Source: Sphaerolaimus hirsutus
Lineage: Eukaryota > Nematoda > Chromadorea > Monhysterida > Sphaerolaimidae
Length of the DNA stretch: 64,000 nucleotides
Direction: 5' to 3'
Assembly (NCBI GenBank): GCA_964036195.1
Contig: OZ038460.1
Coordinates: 1,553,504 to 1,617,503 of the forward strand
Shown here one piece after another: positions 1 to 10,928 of this stretch. Numbering within the stretch: position 1 is the stretch's first letter; each line of letters starts with the position of its first letter. The notes under the pieces were generated by a model that made no database searches, was not told the origin of the DNA, and saw only the letters and a list, made by a program, of their open reading frames with translations. Both the position numbers and the translations under genes were made by a program.

Positions 1-27
1 ACAACGCCACTGGCGCTAGGTTTACTC

Positions 28-3000
28 ATGCGCTTCAGAGGCGGGAAATTCACACTAATGGCTGACATCGAAAAAGCCTTCCTGCAAATTGGGTTGCACC
101 CACTAGCAAGAGATTTCACACGATTTTTCTGGCTGAAAGACCCAACCGACTCAACAATCGAAAATAACATTGTGATCCTGCGATTCACAAGGGTCCTGTT
201 TGGACTGACGTGTAGCCCTGCAATCTTAGGCGCCGTCATCAAACATCACTTAGAACAAAAACTAACAGTCAATGAAACAATGGAAACCGGCCACAAAACT
301 GACACTGACGAATTGTTGGACATTTTAAACAACATTTATGTCGACAACTTCATCATCAGCATGAATGACGAAGATGAAGTGGTCCGAGTCTACCAAGTCA
401 TAAAAAGAGTATTCACGCAGTGTTCCATGAATATGCGTGAATGGCTCTCGAGCTCACTGAAAGTCATGAAAGTCATCCCAGAAAGTGACTGGAGTCCCAA
501 ATTGGAAAAACTCGTATCAGTCATGGGAGTGAAATATGACCATAAAAGTGACACAATGCAACTGGCAACTCCAAAATTAAAGCCAGCGAACATCACAGTA
601 CCCACTCGAAGAAATTTGAATAAACTTCTGGCCTCGGCCTTTGATCCAATTGGATTCACAGCCCCAGTAATGCTAAAATTGAAGTCACAATTGTCAACGT
701 TGCTGAAAGACACTAAAACAACAGCCTGGGATGATGTCATTGAAGATCCCCGAGCTGAGCAATTGATGGAAGATTTGAAGTACCATTTGTCACAAATTCA
801 CAGAGTGTCAGTGCCCAGATCTCTGCACACTTATGAAATCGATGTTTTCGATGAGAGCAAACCGCTGGAAATTCACATTTTTTGCGACGCGTCCAAATTG
901 GGCTACGCAACCTGCGCTTATGTGCGCCAACCAGATTCGTCACAAGAAAATTACAGTGTTGCGTTCATTACAGCGAGAACCAAACTAGCTCCCTTACCAT
1001 CTAAGACAGGAGCCACAACTCCAATTACAAGGCTCGAACTGCTCTCGGTTTCCATCGGGGCAGAGTTGACAAAATATCTGCAGGAAGAACTAGGGCGACT
1101 AGGGCGCTGGAAAATTCACAGCACCTATGTCTGGACTGACAGCACCGTGGTTTTAGGGTGGCTAAAAACGGCAAAGCCCCTTGCCACTTTTGTAAATAAC
1201 CGAGTGCAAAGAATAAATGACTTAAGTCACAAGTGTGCATTCCAAGTAGCCAAGGTAGCCACTGAGGTGAACCCAGCTGACCTGGCTTCACGGGGCTGCA
1301 ACATTGACGAGTTGCTCGAATCACAACAATGGCGAATGGGACCAGAATTCTTAAAAAACAAAATCACAGAAGAAATGCTAGATGTCTCAAGTTTTCAACA
1401 AGTCAACACGGAACTGTCAAAGTCACAAGGGACCGTGCAAAGACCCCTGTGGGCCGGCAATGTCAGCAAAAATAAAAATGAAACCGTCAACCCCTTTGAG
1501 ATTGATATCACTCGTTTCGGCACTCTCACAAAATTGCTCAACACGATCACCAGATTGCACCGGCTCCACCAATACCTTCTGAACACTGTCCAGAAGAAAC
1601 AAAAAACAAAATTGTCACAAGAAATCACAGAAGTTGAAAACAACAATGCGTGGAAATATGCATTGCGCTTAGCGCAACAAGAACAATGCAGCTCTCTGAT
1701 TCATCAAGTCAAACAAAAGGGTCATCACGAACTGGCCTGGGACGAAAGTGAACAGCTGCTAGTGAGAGCAACCAGACTGCCAAAAAACGACCAACGAGAG
1801 CCAGTGGTTTTGTATTTTCTACCAAAGACTGGGTATTTCACTCAATTGGTCGTGCGTCATTTCCACAAACAAGCAGGGCATGCGGGCATGCTGCATACGC
1901 TGGCAGATGTCAGAGAGCAGTGCTGGTTGCCCAATGCCAAGCGAACAATCACCTCCATATTGAAACAATGTGTCACATGCAGAAAAGCGGAAGGTGAAAA
2001 TTTCAAATTGCCCGCATTTCACACACTACCCCTTGCAAGAACACAGGGGGAAACAAAAGCATTTCAACACAGTGGAATTGACTACATGGGCCCCCTGTAT
2101 TACAATCACAATCAAGTCACACAAAAGCAACACATTTTGCTCATCACCTGTTTCACAACTAGAGCAATCCATCTCGAATGTTGCAACACTGTGAGCACAG
2201 CAGACACAGTAATGGCCCTGAACCGGTTCTTTAATCGCCGGGGACTGCCCGAAACAATTTGGTCAGATAATGCGGGTGCATTCAAACAATGCACCAAGTT
2301 ATTGCCAAACATCAAGTGGCACTTCATCACACCATGCAGTCCATGGCAAGGGGGCATTTACGAGAGAATGGTGGGTCTGGTCAAACGATTTTTGAAGAAG
2401 GCCTGTGGCAGGAGAATTCTGACTTGGCATGAATTTCTGACTGTGGTGCTCGATATTGAATATTCAGTCAATTCGAGACCACTAACTTATATTTCGGGCT
2501 CTGACGTGGCAGCAGCGATTCTGCGACCAATTCATTTTTTGTGGGGGACCCCCCCACTGACAAATGCAGTAGGTGATCACAAAAATTCACATTCCACGTC
2601 ACAAAATGAAATCAACTGCATAGATAAAATAGAATTGAGCAGCATTGCCGAAAAAGATAGAGAAGGCATGCTGCTGCTATGGAGTTCCATCCGAGAAAAT
2701 CGGGAACTGCTGTGGCAAAGTTGGCAAAAACAATACATTGACTCACTGAAAGACGCAAAAATGAACTCTCACAATTCACAGTGTGACCCGACAGTTGGCC
2801 AAGTAGTGCTCGTGCAACAAGACAAAATGCCAAGGGGCGCATGGCAACTGGGAAAAATAAAGACGGTCAAAAAATCGTCAGATGGAAAAATAAGAAGCGT
2901 TATAATCAAAACCAATTCACAGCAGGAAATTGAAAGATCGCCAGCACACCTCTGCCCCCTAGAAATCCCTTCTGAAGTCACTGATGAAGAGAAAGAGGAG

Positions 3001-5442
3001 AGCAAAGAAATGCCGGCAGTGGACCCGGGAGAAGAACCTGAGGAAAGGGCCCCAGCAGAACCAATTAGACGTGAGAGAAGGGCAAGGACATGCAAATTTG
3101 TCGGGTCATACGCGTTTTGGGCGGCAATTGCCCTTGGACTTCTCATAAACTTGAGTTCAATAGGTGCAACATCGGATTGGACACAAAAATATCACCGCAA
3201 ATTCAACCTCTGTCACAAAACGAGAACCGGGCATCCCATTCAAATACCCACAAAAGTCAACTGCAAATTTCCGACAATTCACAAAGTGGAGAATGCAGGC
3301 GTCCGATTATGGTCGCTCAGAACAGAACCACAGAAAACGAAAGTAACCAGGTGCTTTGAGCAACAACACTCAATAGTCACATACATGAGCTTAGTGGGAG
3401 GTAAAGCTATGCTACCCCCAGAAATATTGGTCAATAAAATGGTCACAGTATCTGAGTGCCTCAAAGTGGAAAAAACCAAACGATGGAATGGAATGCAATT
3501 AGTCCAAATCAATTCCGCTTTGTGGAGCACTAATAAATCATTGCACATCGAGTACTGTTATTTCTGTCGGAACTTCACAAACACAGTCATAAACTTCAAC
3601 CTAGAAACTGGCACGGTAGCAAGTATGAATGGGAAAACGCTCGTTTCAGAAATCCAAGATCTTTCTCATTGCAGTCCAGCAGCAGGTTACTGTTTTGACA
3701 GTAACAATGCTGTGTCGATATGGAATGCATCCGTGTTTCAACACAAGTGTGCCTTTGAAAAATTTGGCAATTTTGAAGGGCAAGTCTCAAGCGAACACAT
3801 TGTGATCCCCGATCTGCAGGCAGCATTCTCAATTTCCTCACAAAAGTCACGACCTGAAAATGCCGAATGTGTACCAGCATCCGCCAAGTACACTGATCAA
3901 GGATCCACCTTCATTGAAATTGGCACAAAAACAAGTTCAAGCGTGAAAACACATCCAAAAGTTCCAATGTCAAGTAAATTAGACAAACTCAACTTGTCAC
4001 AGTTTTTACAAGGACAGAGGCAATTCACAATTGATAAGTTAGCTCAACTGGAAGCTCAGCAATTTTCACTCGTCTGGCAACAACTTTGTCATCTGCGTCA
4101 GAATCAACTTGACATCATCACCCAAATAATCACATTCAATCCCACACTGGGACTTAGAGCGCTTTTGGGTCGAAATGACATATACGCAGAGTGGCATGGC
4201 GAAGTGTTAATGTTCTGGGAATGCCTGAATGTGCACGCAAAACACGTTTATTTTGATCACAAAATCAACGACACCTGTTACAAGTTCCTACCAGTTGAAG
4301 TTGAAAATCACACTCACATAATGTTTGTCTCACCGGGAAGCCGCGATTTAATCACACAATCCCCACAAGAACATTGTGAGTACAAGGATCACAAGTATTA
4401 CCAACTGTCACAAAACGTGTGGGCCAATGAAAACGGTCCTACCAATTTGCACATCACCACCGTACCACTTGAATTAGTGTGGGAAGGGTCATGGCGGCCA
4501 TTTGCATTAAATATTTCTGGCCGACCCAGCAAAAGCATGACGGATGTGGCTTTTAGCATCATTGCGTCTCGGCACCAATTTGAAAAACTTCACAAACTAG
4601 AAAAACAACTAGGAAAAACAGTTGAATATTTTTCAACCATGACAAACGACCCAGCAGCAGTGCAGGCGTTTGTCGCTGGTGTTGGTCAAGGAATTGGCGC
4701 TTATTTCGAGGGGGTAGGAAAAGAACTTGGTCACATAATTGAAGGCACCACAAAAGGGAGTGCATCCGCGTTGGATGTGTTGCTGACTGGCCCCTTGCAA
4801 ACGCTCCTCAACGTTTTCATAATAGTAATTGTTTTTGGTGTTGGAGCGTATTTACTGTATTTAATTTTTCAGTGGCGAATTCTTACGGGCAGCCTGTGCG
4901 CTCGAGGGCACCCTGGCGACCCGAACGAAAGCAAAGTGAAGGCGAAATTGAGAGCTCTGATGGAGAGATCAAGAGCGATCATGACGAAATCACAAGTCAC
5001 AAAGTTGCCATCGGAAGAGAATCTGACGATGACGGGAAGTCACAGAAATCAATCGATGGTCACAAGTCACATCACGCTGAGTCCCCTACCCCGGAGGACA
5101 CCGAGAAGGCGCCCGGCGTCGTGGGCCAGATGTATCCCCACCGAATTAGAATCACTTTCGATACACCGGCGCCCGAACCCCCAGAATTCCAGCAGGGAAT
5201 TGGGTGCGATGGACATCAACAAGCTGCCACTGTTGTGGGTTCCGGTCACACCGCGCACGTCGACCCACTCGTCCACCTTACCAACCAGGAGCGACATGAG
5301 CTCCTCTGGCACCCGAAAAACGTCGCATGTCAAACTTCCCCTCCCCGCAAGCGAAACAGAAAGAGACGACGGTCATCGACGTCTTCCAGTGACTCGTCCT
5401 CCAGTTCGAGTACTGGATCAAACCGAAGTCACAATCGAGTAG
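28..5442 (+). CDS. BEL/Pao pol (RT, RNase H, integrase) continuing into envelope-like domain
   Basis: One open frame of about 1800 residues that continues from before the window; the first Met is not a real start. Visible signatures: RT palm MADIEKAFLQI (about residue 11) and the YVDN box (about 103) typical of Pao-type RTs; RNase H region around 285-375; integrase zinc finger HH-CC (about 610-655) and catalytic D (GIDYMGP, 684), D (WSDNAGAF, 745) and E (QGGIYERM, 775). From about 1020 the frame enters an envelope-like segment with a signal-like hydrophobic stretch (1028-1045), many Cys and N-glycosylation motifs, and a transmembrane helix at about 1591-1613. Envelope acquisition is known in several BEL/Pao lineages; I cannot say from which viral family this tail came. 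Looks whole over the visible part. Confidence 0.85.
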   Translation: MRFRGGKFTLMADIEKAFLQIGLHPLARDFTRFFWLKDPTDSTIENNIVILRFTRVLFGLTCSPAILGAVIKHHLEQKLTVNETMETGHKTDTDELLDILNNIYVDNFIISMNDEDEVVRVYQVIKRVFTQCSMNMREWLSSSLKVMKVIPESDWSPKLEKLVSVMGVKYDHKSDTMQLATPKLKPANITVPTRRNLNKLLASAFDPIGFTAPVMLKLKSQLSTLLKDTKTTAWDDVIEDPRAEQLMEDLKYHLSQIHRVSVPRSLHTYEIDVFDESKPLEIHIFCDASKLGYATCAYVRQPDSSQENYSVAFITARTKLAPLPSKTGATTPITRLELLSVSIGAELTKYLQEELGRLGRWKIHSTYVWTDSTVVLGWLKTAKPLATFVNNRVQRINDLSHKCAFQVAKVATEVNPADLASRGCNIDELLESQQWRMGPEFLKNKITEEMLDVSSFQQVNTELSKSQGTVQRPLWAGNVSKNKNETVNPFEIDITRFGTLTKLLNTITRLHRLHQYLLNTVQKKQKTKLSQEITEVENNNAWKYALRLAQQEQCSSLIHQVKQKGHHELAWDESEQLLVRATRLPKNDQREPVVLYFLPKTGYFTQLVVRHFHKQAGHAGMLHTLADVREQCWLPNAKRTITSILKQCVTCRKAEGENFKLPAFHTLPLARTQGETKAFQHSGIDYMGPLYYNHNQVTQKQHILLITCFTTRAIHLECCNTVSTADTVMALNRFFNRRGLPETIWSDNAGAFKQCTKLLPNIKWHFITPCSPWQGGIYERMVGLVKRFLKKACGRRILTWHEFLTVVLDIEYSVNSRPLTYISGSDVAAAILRPIHFLWGTPPLTNAVGDHKNSHSTSQNEINCIDKIELSSIAEKDREGMLLLWSSIRENRELLWQSWQKQYIDSLKDAKMNSHNSQCDPTVGQVVLVQQDKMPRGAWQLGKIKTVKKSSDGKIRSVIIKTNSQQEIERSPAHLCPLEIPSEVTDEEKEESKEMPAVDPGEEPEERAPAEPIRRERRARTCKFVGSYAFWAAIALGLLINLSSIGATSDWTQKYHRKFNLCHKTRTGHPIQIPTKVNCKFPTIHKVENAGVRLWSLRTEPQKTKVTRCFEQQHSIVTYMSLVGGKAMLPPEILVNKMVTVSECLKVEKTKRWNGMQLVQINSALWSTNKSLHIEYCYFCRNFTNTVINFNLETGTVASMNGKTLVSEIQDLSHCSPAAGYCFDSNNAVSIWNASVFQHKCAFEKFGNFEGQVSSEHIVIPDLQAAFSISSQKSRPENAECVPASAKYTDQGSTFIEIGTKTSSSVKTHPKVPMSSKLDKLNLSQFLQGQRQFTIDKLAQLEAQQFSLVWQQLCHLRQNQLDIITQIITFNPTLGLRALLGRNDIYAEWHGEVLMFWECLNVHAKHVYFDHKINDTCYKFLPVEVENHTHIMFVSPGSRDLITQSPQEHCEYKDHKYYQLSQNVWANENGPTNLHITTVPLELVWEGSWRPFALNISGRPSKSMTDVAFSIIASRHQFEKLHKLEKQLGKTVEYFSTMTNDPAAVQAFVAGVGQGIGAYFEGVGKELGHIIEGTTKGSASALDVLLTGPLQTLLNVFIIVIVFGVGAYLLYLIFQWRILTGSLCARGHPGDPNESKVKAKLRALMERSRAIMTKSQVTKLPSEENLTMTGSHRNQSMVTSHITLSPLPRRTPRRRPASWARCIPTELESLSIHRRPNPQNSSRELGAMDINKLPLLWVPVTPRTSTHSSTLPTRSDMSSSGTRKTSHVKLPLPASETERDDGHRRLPVTRPPVRVLDQTEVTIE

Positions 5443-5513
5443 AGGAGAAAGCTGATGGGAAGGAGGAAGAAAACCAGGGCAATGATATCGATGATCTCTT
5501 GCCCCGCGATTAG
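4872..5513 (+). CDS. Overlapping 3' reading frame of the BEL/Pao element
   Basis: A 213-codon open frame in another phase overlapping the end of the envelope-like frame and running about 70 nt beyond it. The product would be hydrophilic, acidic then basic, ending in an Arg/Lys cluster and a long Ser run (around residues 160-185). It follows directly after the predicted transmembrane helix of the main frame. It may be an accessory product reached by splicing or simply a low-complexity shadow of the main frame. No recognisable domain. Confidence 0.3.
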   Translation: MANSYGQPVRSRAPWRPERKQSEGEIESSDGEIKSDHDEITSHKVAIGRESDDDGKSQKSIDGHKSHHAESPTPEDTEKAPGVVGQMYPHRIRITFDTPAPEPPEFQQGIGCDGHQQAATVVGSGHTAHVDPLVHLTNQERHELLWHPKNVACQTSPPRKRNRKRRRSSTSSSDSSSSSSTGSNRSHNRVEEKADGKEEENQGNDIDDLLPRD

Positions 5514-5925
5514 AAATTTTTATAAAATTTTTTAAATTTTTCTCTTTTTCTCTCTTCCGATAGGAATTGACACGCCATTATTTATTAGCATTTTATTTCT
5601 TACATTCCTTTGCGACTTCACATTTCGAACGAACGACATTTATGTTGCCTTTTCTGCTAGCTACCTTATTTCGTCTAGACCGAATGTTGTGGTTTAACAG
5701 GTAAAATGTTGTCTTGATAAGAGGTTTTTGGTGCTAGCGAGCAGCGGGTAAATATTCTCGTTTCAGTCGAACGGATAGACGACTTTGAGCATAATAATAA
5801 AGCGAATTCCTGTTTCATAATTGAACACAGTTGAGACATAAAAATTCATCATTTCAATAAAGTTCAAACGGCTTTTCCCTCGAACCCAGTTGGATTAGTT
5901 GTAGGGATTTTATAGGTGAGTACAC
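5514..5925 (+). repeat. Probable 3' UTR and 3' LTR region of the BEL/Pao element
   Basis: AT-rich non-coding sequence after the last element frame. It begins with a T/C-rich run (5525-5560) that could be next to the polypurine tract/LTR boundary and contains two AATAAA hexamers (about 5798 and 5857). Without the 5' LTR in view, the LTR limits remain undefined. Confidence 0.4.
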
Positions 5926-6069
5926 ATTTTCGGGGAAGCGTAAACTTATTTATGCAGTACGTGAGTACACGTATTTTTCGAGTAAAAGTAAATAACTTTT
6001 AACAACTGTGCCCCCAAACAGTTTCTTCCAGTCAAATTCAACCCCTGAACCCCCCCCCCCCCAACCCAC

Positions 6070-9000
6070 CTGACTCTGTTTGACCAGGGGCAGTTGACAT
6101 CTCACGGCGTTCGTGTCGGCCGCGTCCATTCTGCCGCCCGCCCGGAGCGACGGCACGCTGAGTCTCCGCCGCTGCAACTGCGACTGCAGCCCGCCGCCGC
6201 GGCAGCGTGATGCGTGCGAAGTGGTGCGTCGCGTCTGGGCGGGGGGGGGGGAGGGGGGTTGTGGAGTTTGGGATGTTTTTTTACGTGATGTAGCTGCAGA
6301 CAGTAGTTTACTTATAAATTGGAACTTAAAATTGAGTATTTAATTGAATACGCATTCGAGTTCAATTTTGAGTTGACGGAGATAAAAACCAAACTCTAAA
6401 TAAAAATCAAATTCTGCAGTCGTAAAGTGGAATGTAATTTTTTCGGCTATCAGCAAAAAAATCACTTTTCCCAAAAAGTTCATATCCAACCCCCCAAAAA
6501 ACCACTTTCAAAACCCCACTCAACCAAAACCCACCGGCAGCGTAGTACTCTGCAAACCCTCACCCTCACCCCCCTGCATCCCCCCAGTGGCGCGCACCAG
6601 CGACATCGACTGCACATTCTGCTGCAGCGGCGGCTGGGCGTCGCGGCGGCGGCGACGCATGGACGCGCGCACCGACTGCATGATTGAGCGGAGGAAGCCG
6701 CCGCGCGCCGGCACCGACACCGACGCCGAACCGGTCTCGTACACGCAGTCGGACTGGTCTGGGCACCTGTGAGGGGGGGGTGAAGATGGCTAACGCGATG
6801 GATTAAAATGTTTTTAAGTTTTCAAATGTTTTTTAAAATGGATTTTCGAATTTGAAAAGTTTTCGAAAATTAGATCTATGTGATATTCAGGTTTTGAAGT
6901 GTGTCTTTGCACTTTATTGATGCATTTTCAACCAAAAATACGAACAAAGAAGAGAAAGCACTTTTCAAATGTCCGAATTTTGCGTGAAAAAATCGTGTTT
7001 TTTCTAGTGGCGGTATAAAAATTTGAATTTTTGTTTGCGTTCAAAAAAGCGTTCCATCAGCATGCACATTGTTGTTCCCAGCATGAAAACAAAGCCAACA
7101 AGTCCAACCAACCACTTATCCTGTGCCCGATCATTCACATGCCCATTCCCACCCACAAACTGGACGCGGCAACCCTCCGCATACGCGTCGCCCAACTGCA
7201 ACTGCGGCATGTTGCTGCACCGACTGCGGCAGCTGCCCACGCCCGAGTCGCTGCTCGCCTGGCTGCAGCTGAGCGGCGACACGGCGCACACCTCCATCGG
7301 GTCCGTCGTCGTGTTCGCGTTGTTCGACGCGGTCTTGTTGTCGTGCCGCCGGCGCTGTTGTTGTCTGCTCTCGCGCAGTCGGTGCAGTGGAGCGCCGCTC
7401 GTGTCTAGTCGCAGAATAGTGCCTTCCACCTGAGGTGGGGAAAGGAACTTGGTGTGATTGTCAGAGAATGTCAAATGTCTATTTTATGCGAAGTGTCGAA
7501 AGTCATGTCAAATGCACAGTTGTTAAAATGTACGTACATTTGCTCGAAAAATACGCGTACGCGAGTACGCGGTAAATACATTTACATATACTTTTTCAAA
7601 AAGTAATGTACCTACTTTTACGCGTACATTTTCAAAGTACACGCGTACAGAGAAAATGTATTTTTGTTGCTAAAATAACAAATTTCTGTTGCTAAAACAA
7701 GACCGTTTTGAAGAAATCATATCATTTTTCTAAAAAATACTAAATAATCCGTGAAAAATGACATACCGTATTACCTCGAATTAACCCCCCCTTGAATTAA
7801 CCCCCCCCCTCGAAATACCCCCCCTAAATTTCGGCTGAGGAAATAATAAACCCCCCCCCCCCCCTCGAAATACCCCCCCTAACATTGAGTGTAACGTGAA
7901 CGTACATGACAAATACCGCAGTTTGTGATCTGTACAATGCAAAACACACGTTAAAACTGATGATTAAGTTACGTTAGGGAAGGGTTTTTGTGTATATACA
8001 GTTATATATGCGTATAAACACATATACATCAATATAATTGTTCGATTTTTCTACGTCCGCGTATGGGTGATTTCCGAAAATTTCTGGCGAAATAATAGAC
8101 CCCCCCCCTCGAATAAACTCCCCCCTCGAATTATCCCCCCCTCAAATTTTGCTGGCGAAATAATAAACCCCCTGGGGGTATTTCGAGGTAATACGGTATA
8201 TTGTGTCTTTCAGTGTAAAACTCACTCTCACATGTTAACATTAGTGTAAAAAAACGTTTTCCAAGGGAAAAGTACTCGCTTTTACATTTTCCTGGAGAAA
8301 AAGTATTTTACTCACATTTACGCACGAGTACGAGTAAAAAAAAGTATTTTACATTTTCTATACTTTCTGGTGAGTAAAAATGAAATACTTACACTTACAT
8401 ATACTTTTGAAAAAGTTCAGTAATTCTAACAACTCTGGTAAAATGGCCTGGAAAATGTCAAATGACTAGTAAAATAGTGAAAAAGAAAGTTTGACATTTT
8501 ATACCACATTTGACCTTTGACACTTTATGACATTTGACATCTTGCTGGGCATTTTTCACATTATGGAAGTGGCACCTGGTAAAAAAATGGCAAGCGAAAA
8601 TTGAATGAGCGAAATGTGCGAGATATTCGCGCGTCGACACGCTTTGAATGTGAGAAATGTAAACAAAAATTCGGTAGAAAATTGGGCCAATCGAATGGCG
8701 TGGCACCGCGGCGGGGGGGGGGGTATTAGAAAACACGCACAGCGACATTTTTTGCATCTTTGCATTGCATAATTATGAGAGAAAACAGAGGGATTTGGTC
8801 ACGTCACATTTGACACAGCGCTGAGCAAACACTACAGGGACATCAGCGGGTATTGTCATGTCCCGCTGGGGTCAATTCTGCAAGTTGTCAAGTAAAATGT
8901 CAAGTTGTGTGACAAGTTGTGTGTTTTGACAACTGACAGAAAAGTAAAATTTTATGGTTCATACTGTGGTTTTTGAAAATCTGTTCTTTCTACCTAACAA

Positions 9001-9978
9001 CTGTACACGGTGCTTCTATTAACTTGCCATTTTATAACTTGCAGAATTGACGCAAGGTAAAATGGCAATTAAAATGAAATCATCTGAAACATACATTAAT
9101 GGATTTCAGTAACACTAGAGCAGATTTATCATAAAGTTTCCAGGCCTGAGCTACCTGAATTAAGTTCCTAATAAGAGGATAAAATGGAAAATAACAAGAA
9201 TTTTACACTAACATAGGTAAAATTTGAAGAAATAATTGCATCCATTATCGCTGATCATATTCAAATTGTGTGAAATCTCTTAATAGAAAAAAACGACAAA
9301 TCCCACTTATGTCACTGTATCTACAAACTACCACCGGCTGCGACGCTGCAATGAAAACCAAAAACCATACAAAAACCACCAATAGTGAAAGTGGAACACT
9401 GCACATTTCCGTTCCGAGGTCAGGTCAGACGCTCGAGTAAACGAATGCATGAATATATGTATATTTTTACATTAATATAATCGAAAGTAATATAACGGCG
9501 CATTATAAATGCGACCGTCAAATTGATTATCAAGGTCGCAGATTAGATAAATGGATCTGGGGTTTTTTTGAGACTGGCGCCAGCGTACGATCGCAAAGAG
9601 ATCAAACTCGCCACACCGCAATAAGAGGAAATGCCGCAAACTCCAGGGGCCATAGTCAATTAGAAGGTAGGGTGCCGACACGCGACACAAGGCCGACAAT
9701 TTCATGCGCTCACTCGCGTGTCGCGCTCAAATTGGATCTGGCCCCTGGTAAAAGTCTTCCCACGCCGCTTGACTCATTTCTATCTAATCCTTCCCACCAG
9801 AGAGCCAACCTCTTGATAACAAAGGGGCGCGCCGCTCGGCTGCACTTCACGATTCATTTCCACTGGCTCTAATGAGTGCGCCAGCGGCACGCCTTTGTCT
9901 TTGAGCAGCAAGTGCAGCAGTTTGCCGGCGCCGCCGCCCGAGTCCGACTGCAGTTGCGTCGTGCCGCCGCGCCGCCGG
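6070..9978 (-). CDS. Unknown minus-strand host gene, four exons seen, both ends missing
   Basis: Exons in coding order: 9978-9798, 7429-7161, 6766-6570 and 6234-6070. They are GC-rich and have usable splice signals: acceptors ATCTAG, CCACCTCAG, CCCTCACAG and CCGCCCAG; donors GTGGGA, GTTTGT (phase-consistent) or the stronger nearby GTGGGT, GTGAGG or GTGCGC, and GTGGGT. Phases match between exons 1-2, and 2-3 with the GTTTGT donor; the 3-4 junction is unresolved and an exon may be missing. The product is Ser/Arg/Gln-rich and looks disordered. Exon 1 carries KLLHLLLKDKG, an LxxLL-like amphipathic motif of the kind that binds nuclear receptors, which is weak evidence alone. Exon 2 has SSDSGVGS; exon 3 has a run of Arg after two Cys. 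I recognise no domain. The gene should continue left past the BEL/Pao element and right beyond 9978. Confidence 0.55.
7515..8437. mobile_element. hAT-like MITE (GTAC/TACGTA core), split by a nested element
   Basis: Ends read CACAGTTGTTAAAATG on the left and the complement of CAGAGTTGTTAGAA on the right, flanked by gtcaaatg (7507-7514) and gtaaaatg (8438-8445), a 7/8 match to an 8-bp target duplication. The interior is built from ACGTAC, GTAC and TACTTTTAC-type motifs that fold the two arms together. A TA-flanked element (7766-8196) has inserted in the middle. It lies in the intron between exons 1 and 2 of the unknown minus-strand gene. Confidence 0.7.
7766..8196. mobile_element. TA-flanked CCGTATT foldback element nested in the hAT-like MITE
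   Basis: Inverted ends CCGTATTACCTCGAATTA / GGTAATACGG bounded by TA on each side. The subterminal part is an expanded C-rich/TCGAA repeat that is self-complementary between the two halves. The same ends recur at many places in the window. The TA target suggests a Tc1/mariner- or ISL2EU-type source, but no transposase is present to decide. Confidence 0.7.
8869..9053. mobile_element. PIF/Harbinger-like foldback MITE, diverged
   Basis: Ends GGGTCAATTCTGC and the complement of GCGTCAATTCTGC, with CTG before the left end but AAG after the right. The arms carry GTCAAGT and AAGTTGT-type repeats. It resembles the better preserved copies with GGGCCAGTTCCGC ends but lacks a clear duplication. Confidence 0.45.
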
Positions 9979-10194
9979 CTAGATTTTGATAGGGGAAGTG
10001 CGCTGCGACTGCGCGTGTTGGATGGTCGACTGCTGGTAGAGGTGAAGTTTTCCGGTTTCGGTCGTTCGGTTTCGGTAGATGAAGTGTGGGCGGCTGAGTG
10101 TGAGATTGATGTTGCGAAATTGAAAACAACATGTACATAATTTAATAGGTCAAAGAATTGAATACTTGAATACCCCCCCTCTGTTGTAGGCCTG

Positions 10195-10417
10195 GGGGCA
10201 GTCCTAAGCCCTGTAAAGTGTAAAGTAAAGTGTCAAATGGAAAGTCAAATGCAAAGTAAAGTGTCAATCAAAAATAAAAAGAAAAGATTTTATTACTGAA
10301 CTTTGCATGACAATTAACAGTTTACGTTGCATTTGACTTTACATTTGACACTTTACTTTGCATTTGACTTTACATTTGACACTTTACTTTACACTTTACA
10401 GGGCTTGGGATTGCCAC
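10195..10417. mobile_element. PIF/Harbinger-like foldback MITE (GTAAAGTG core)
   Basis: Left end GGGGCAGTCC after CTG (10192-10194); right end is the complement of GTGGCAATCCC followed by CAG. Arms of about 90 nt made of AAGTAAAGTGTCAAATG-type repeats are inverted copies of each other and would form a near-complete hairpin. The flanking triplets are CTG and CAG, so the duplication is only of the CWG type. Confidence 0.6.
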
Positions 10418-10632
10418 CAGGTGATAAAAAATAACTTGCCCCCTTGAATACTCCCCAGATTCCCCTGACGAAAAAATAACTCCCCTGGGGTCTTATTCCG
10501 ATTACCTAACTTATGGAGAATTTGAACTGACCCGTTTTTTCGAGTAGCCTGATTCACTGAATGATTCACTCGGTGGATCGCAAAGTATGCGCCCAAAATT
10601 ATTTGAATTTTAGTCAGGATAGTATTTAAGAT

Positions 10633-10928
10633 TAGCATTGAAAAAATCTCTGCGAGATTTATATTTAAAAAATCTCAGAAAATATAAGATTTTCTGAGAT
10701 TTATATATTTTCCACGATTTTCCAGAGAGATTTAATTATATTTTCCTTTTGAGAGATTTTCTGAGATTTTTAAAAATATCAGGAAACCTCTCAAATTCTG
10801 ATATTTGTATTTATTTATATTTTTTCCGGGCTTTTTGAGAGAGCTTTAATTATATATTATTCTTAAGAGATTTTCTGAGATTATATTAAATTATATTTTC
10901 CAAAAATTGATGATTCTTCTCAATGCTA
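10633..10928. mobile_element. hAT-like MITE with AATCTCAGAAA core
   Basis: Ends TAGCATTGAAAAAATCTC and CTTCTCAATGCTA, flanked by tttaagat (10625-10632) and tttacgat (10929-10936), 7/8 identical. The whole interior is made of repeated GATTTTCTGAGATT and its complement, so the element is almost entirely self-complementary. Confidence 0.7.

Larger units (their letters stand above)
1..5925 (+). mobile_element. BEL/Pao LTR retroelement, 3' part, with envelope-like tail
   Basis: The window opens inside the pol region of a BEL/Pao element. Parts visible in order are reverse transcriptase, RNase H, integrase, an envelope-like tail and a 3' untranslated/LTR region with AATAAA signals near 5798 and 5857. 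The gag and protease part and the 5' LTR lie outside the window, so the LTR ends cannot be fixed by comparison; the right limit of about 5925 is a guess from the loss of element-like sequence. The visible coding part is uninterrupted and looks whole, suggesting a fairly recent copy. It lies immediately downstream of minus-strand host exon 6070-6234, so it is probably in an intron of that gene. Confidence 0.85.

Noticed and set aside
6587-6772. Plus-strand exon at 6590-6770 (CCCCCCAG before it looks like an acceptor)
   Set aside because: The minus strand has both an acceptor (CCCTCACAG) and a donor (GTGAGG) and continues the neighbouring minus-strand exons in phase; the plus frame is Arg-rich and ends at once.
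7004-7160. Membrane helix (WLVGLVGFVFMLGTTMCML) at the end of a minus-strand frame
   Set aside because: It lies beyond good donor sites (GTTTGT/GTGGGT at 7160 and just before) where GC content drops, so it is most likely intron read-through.
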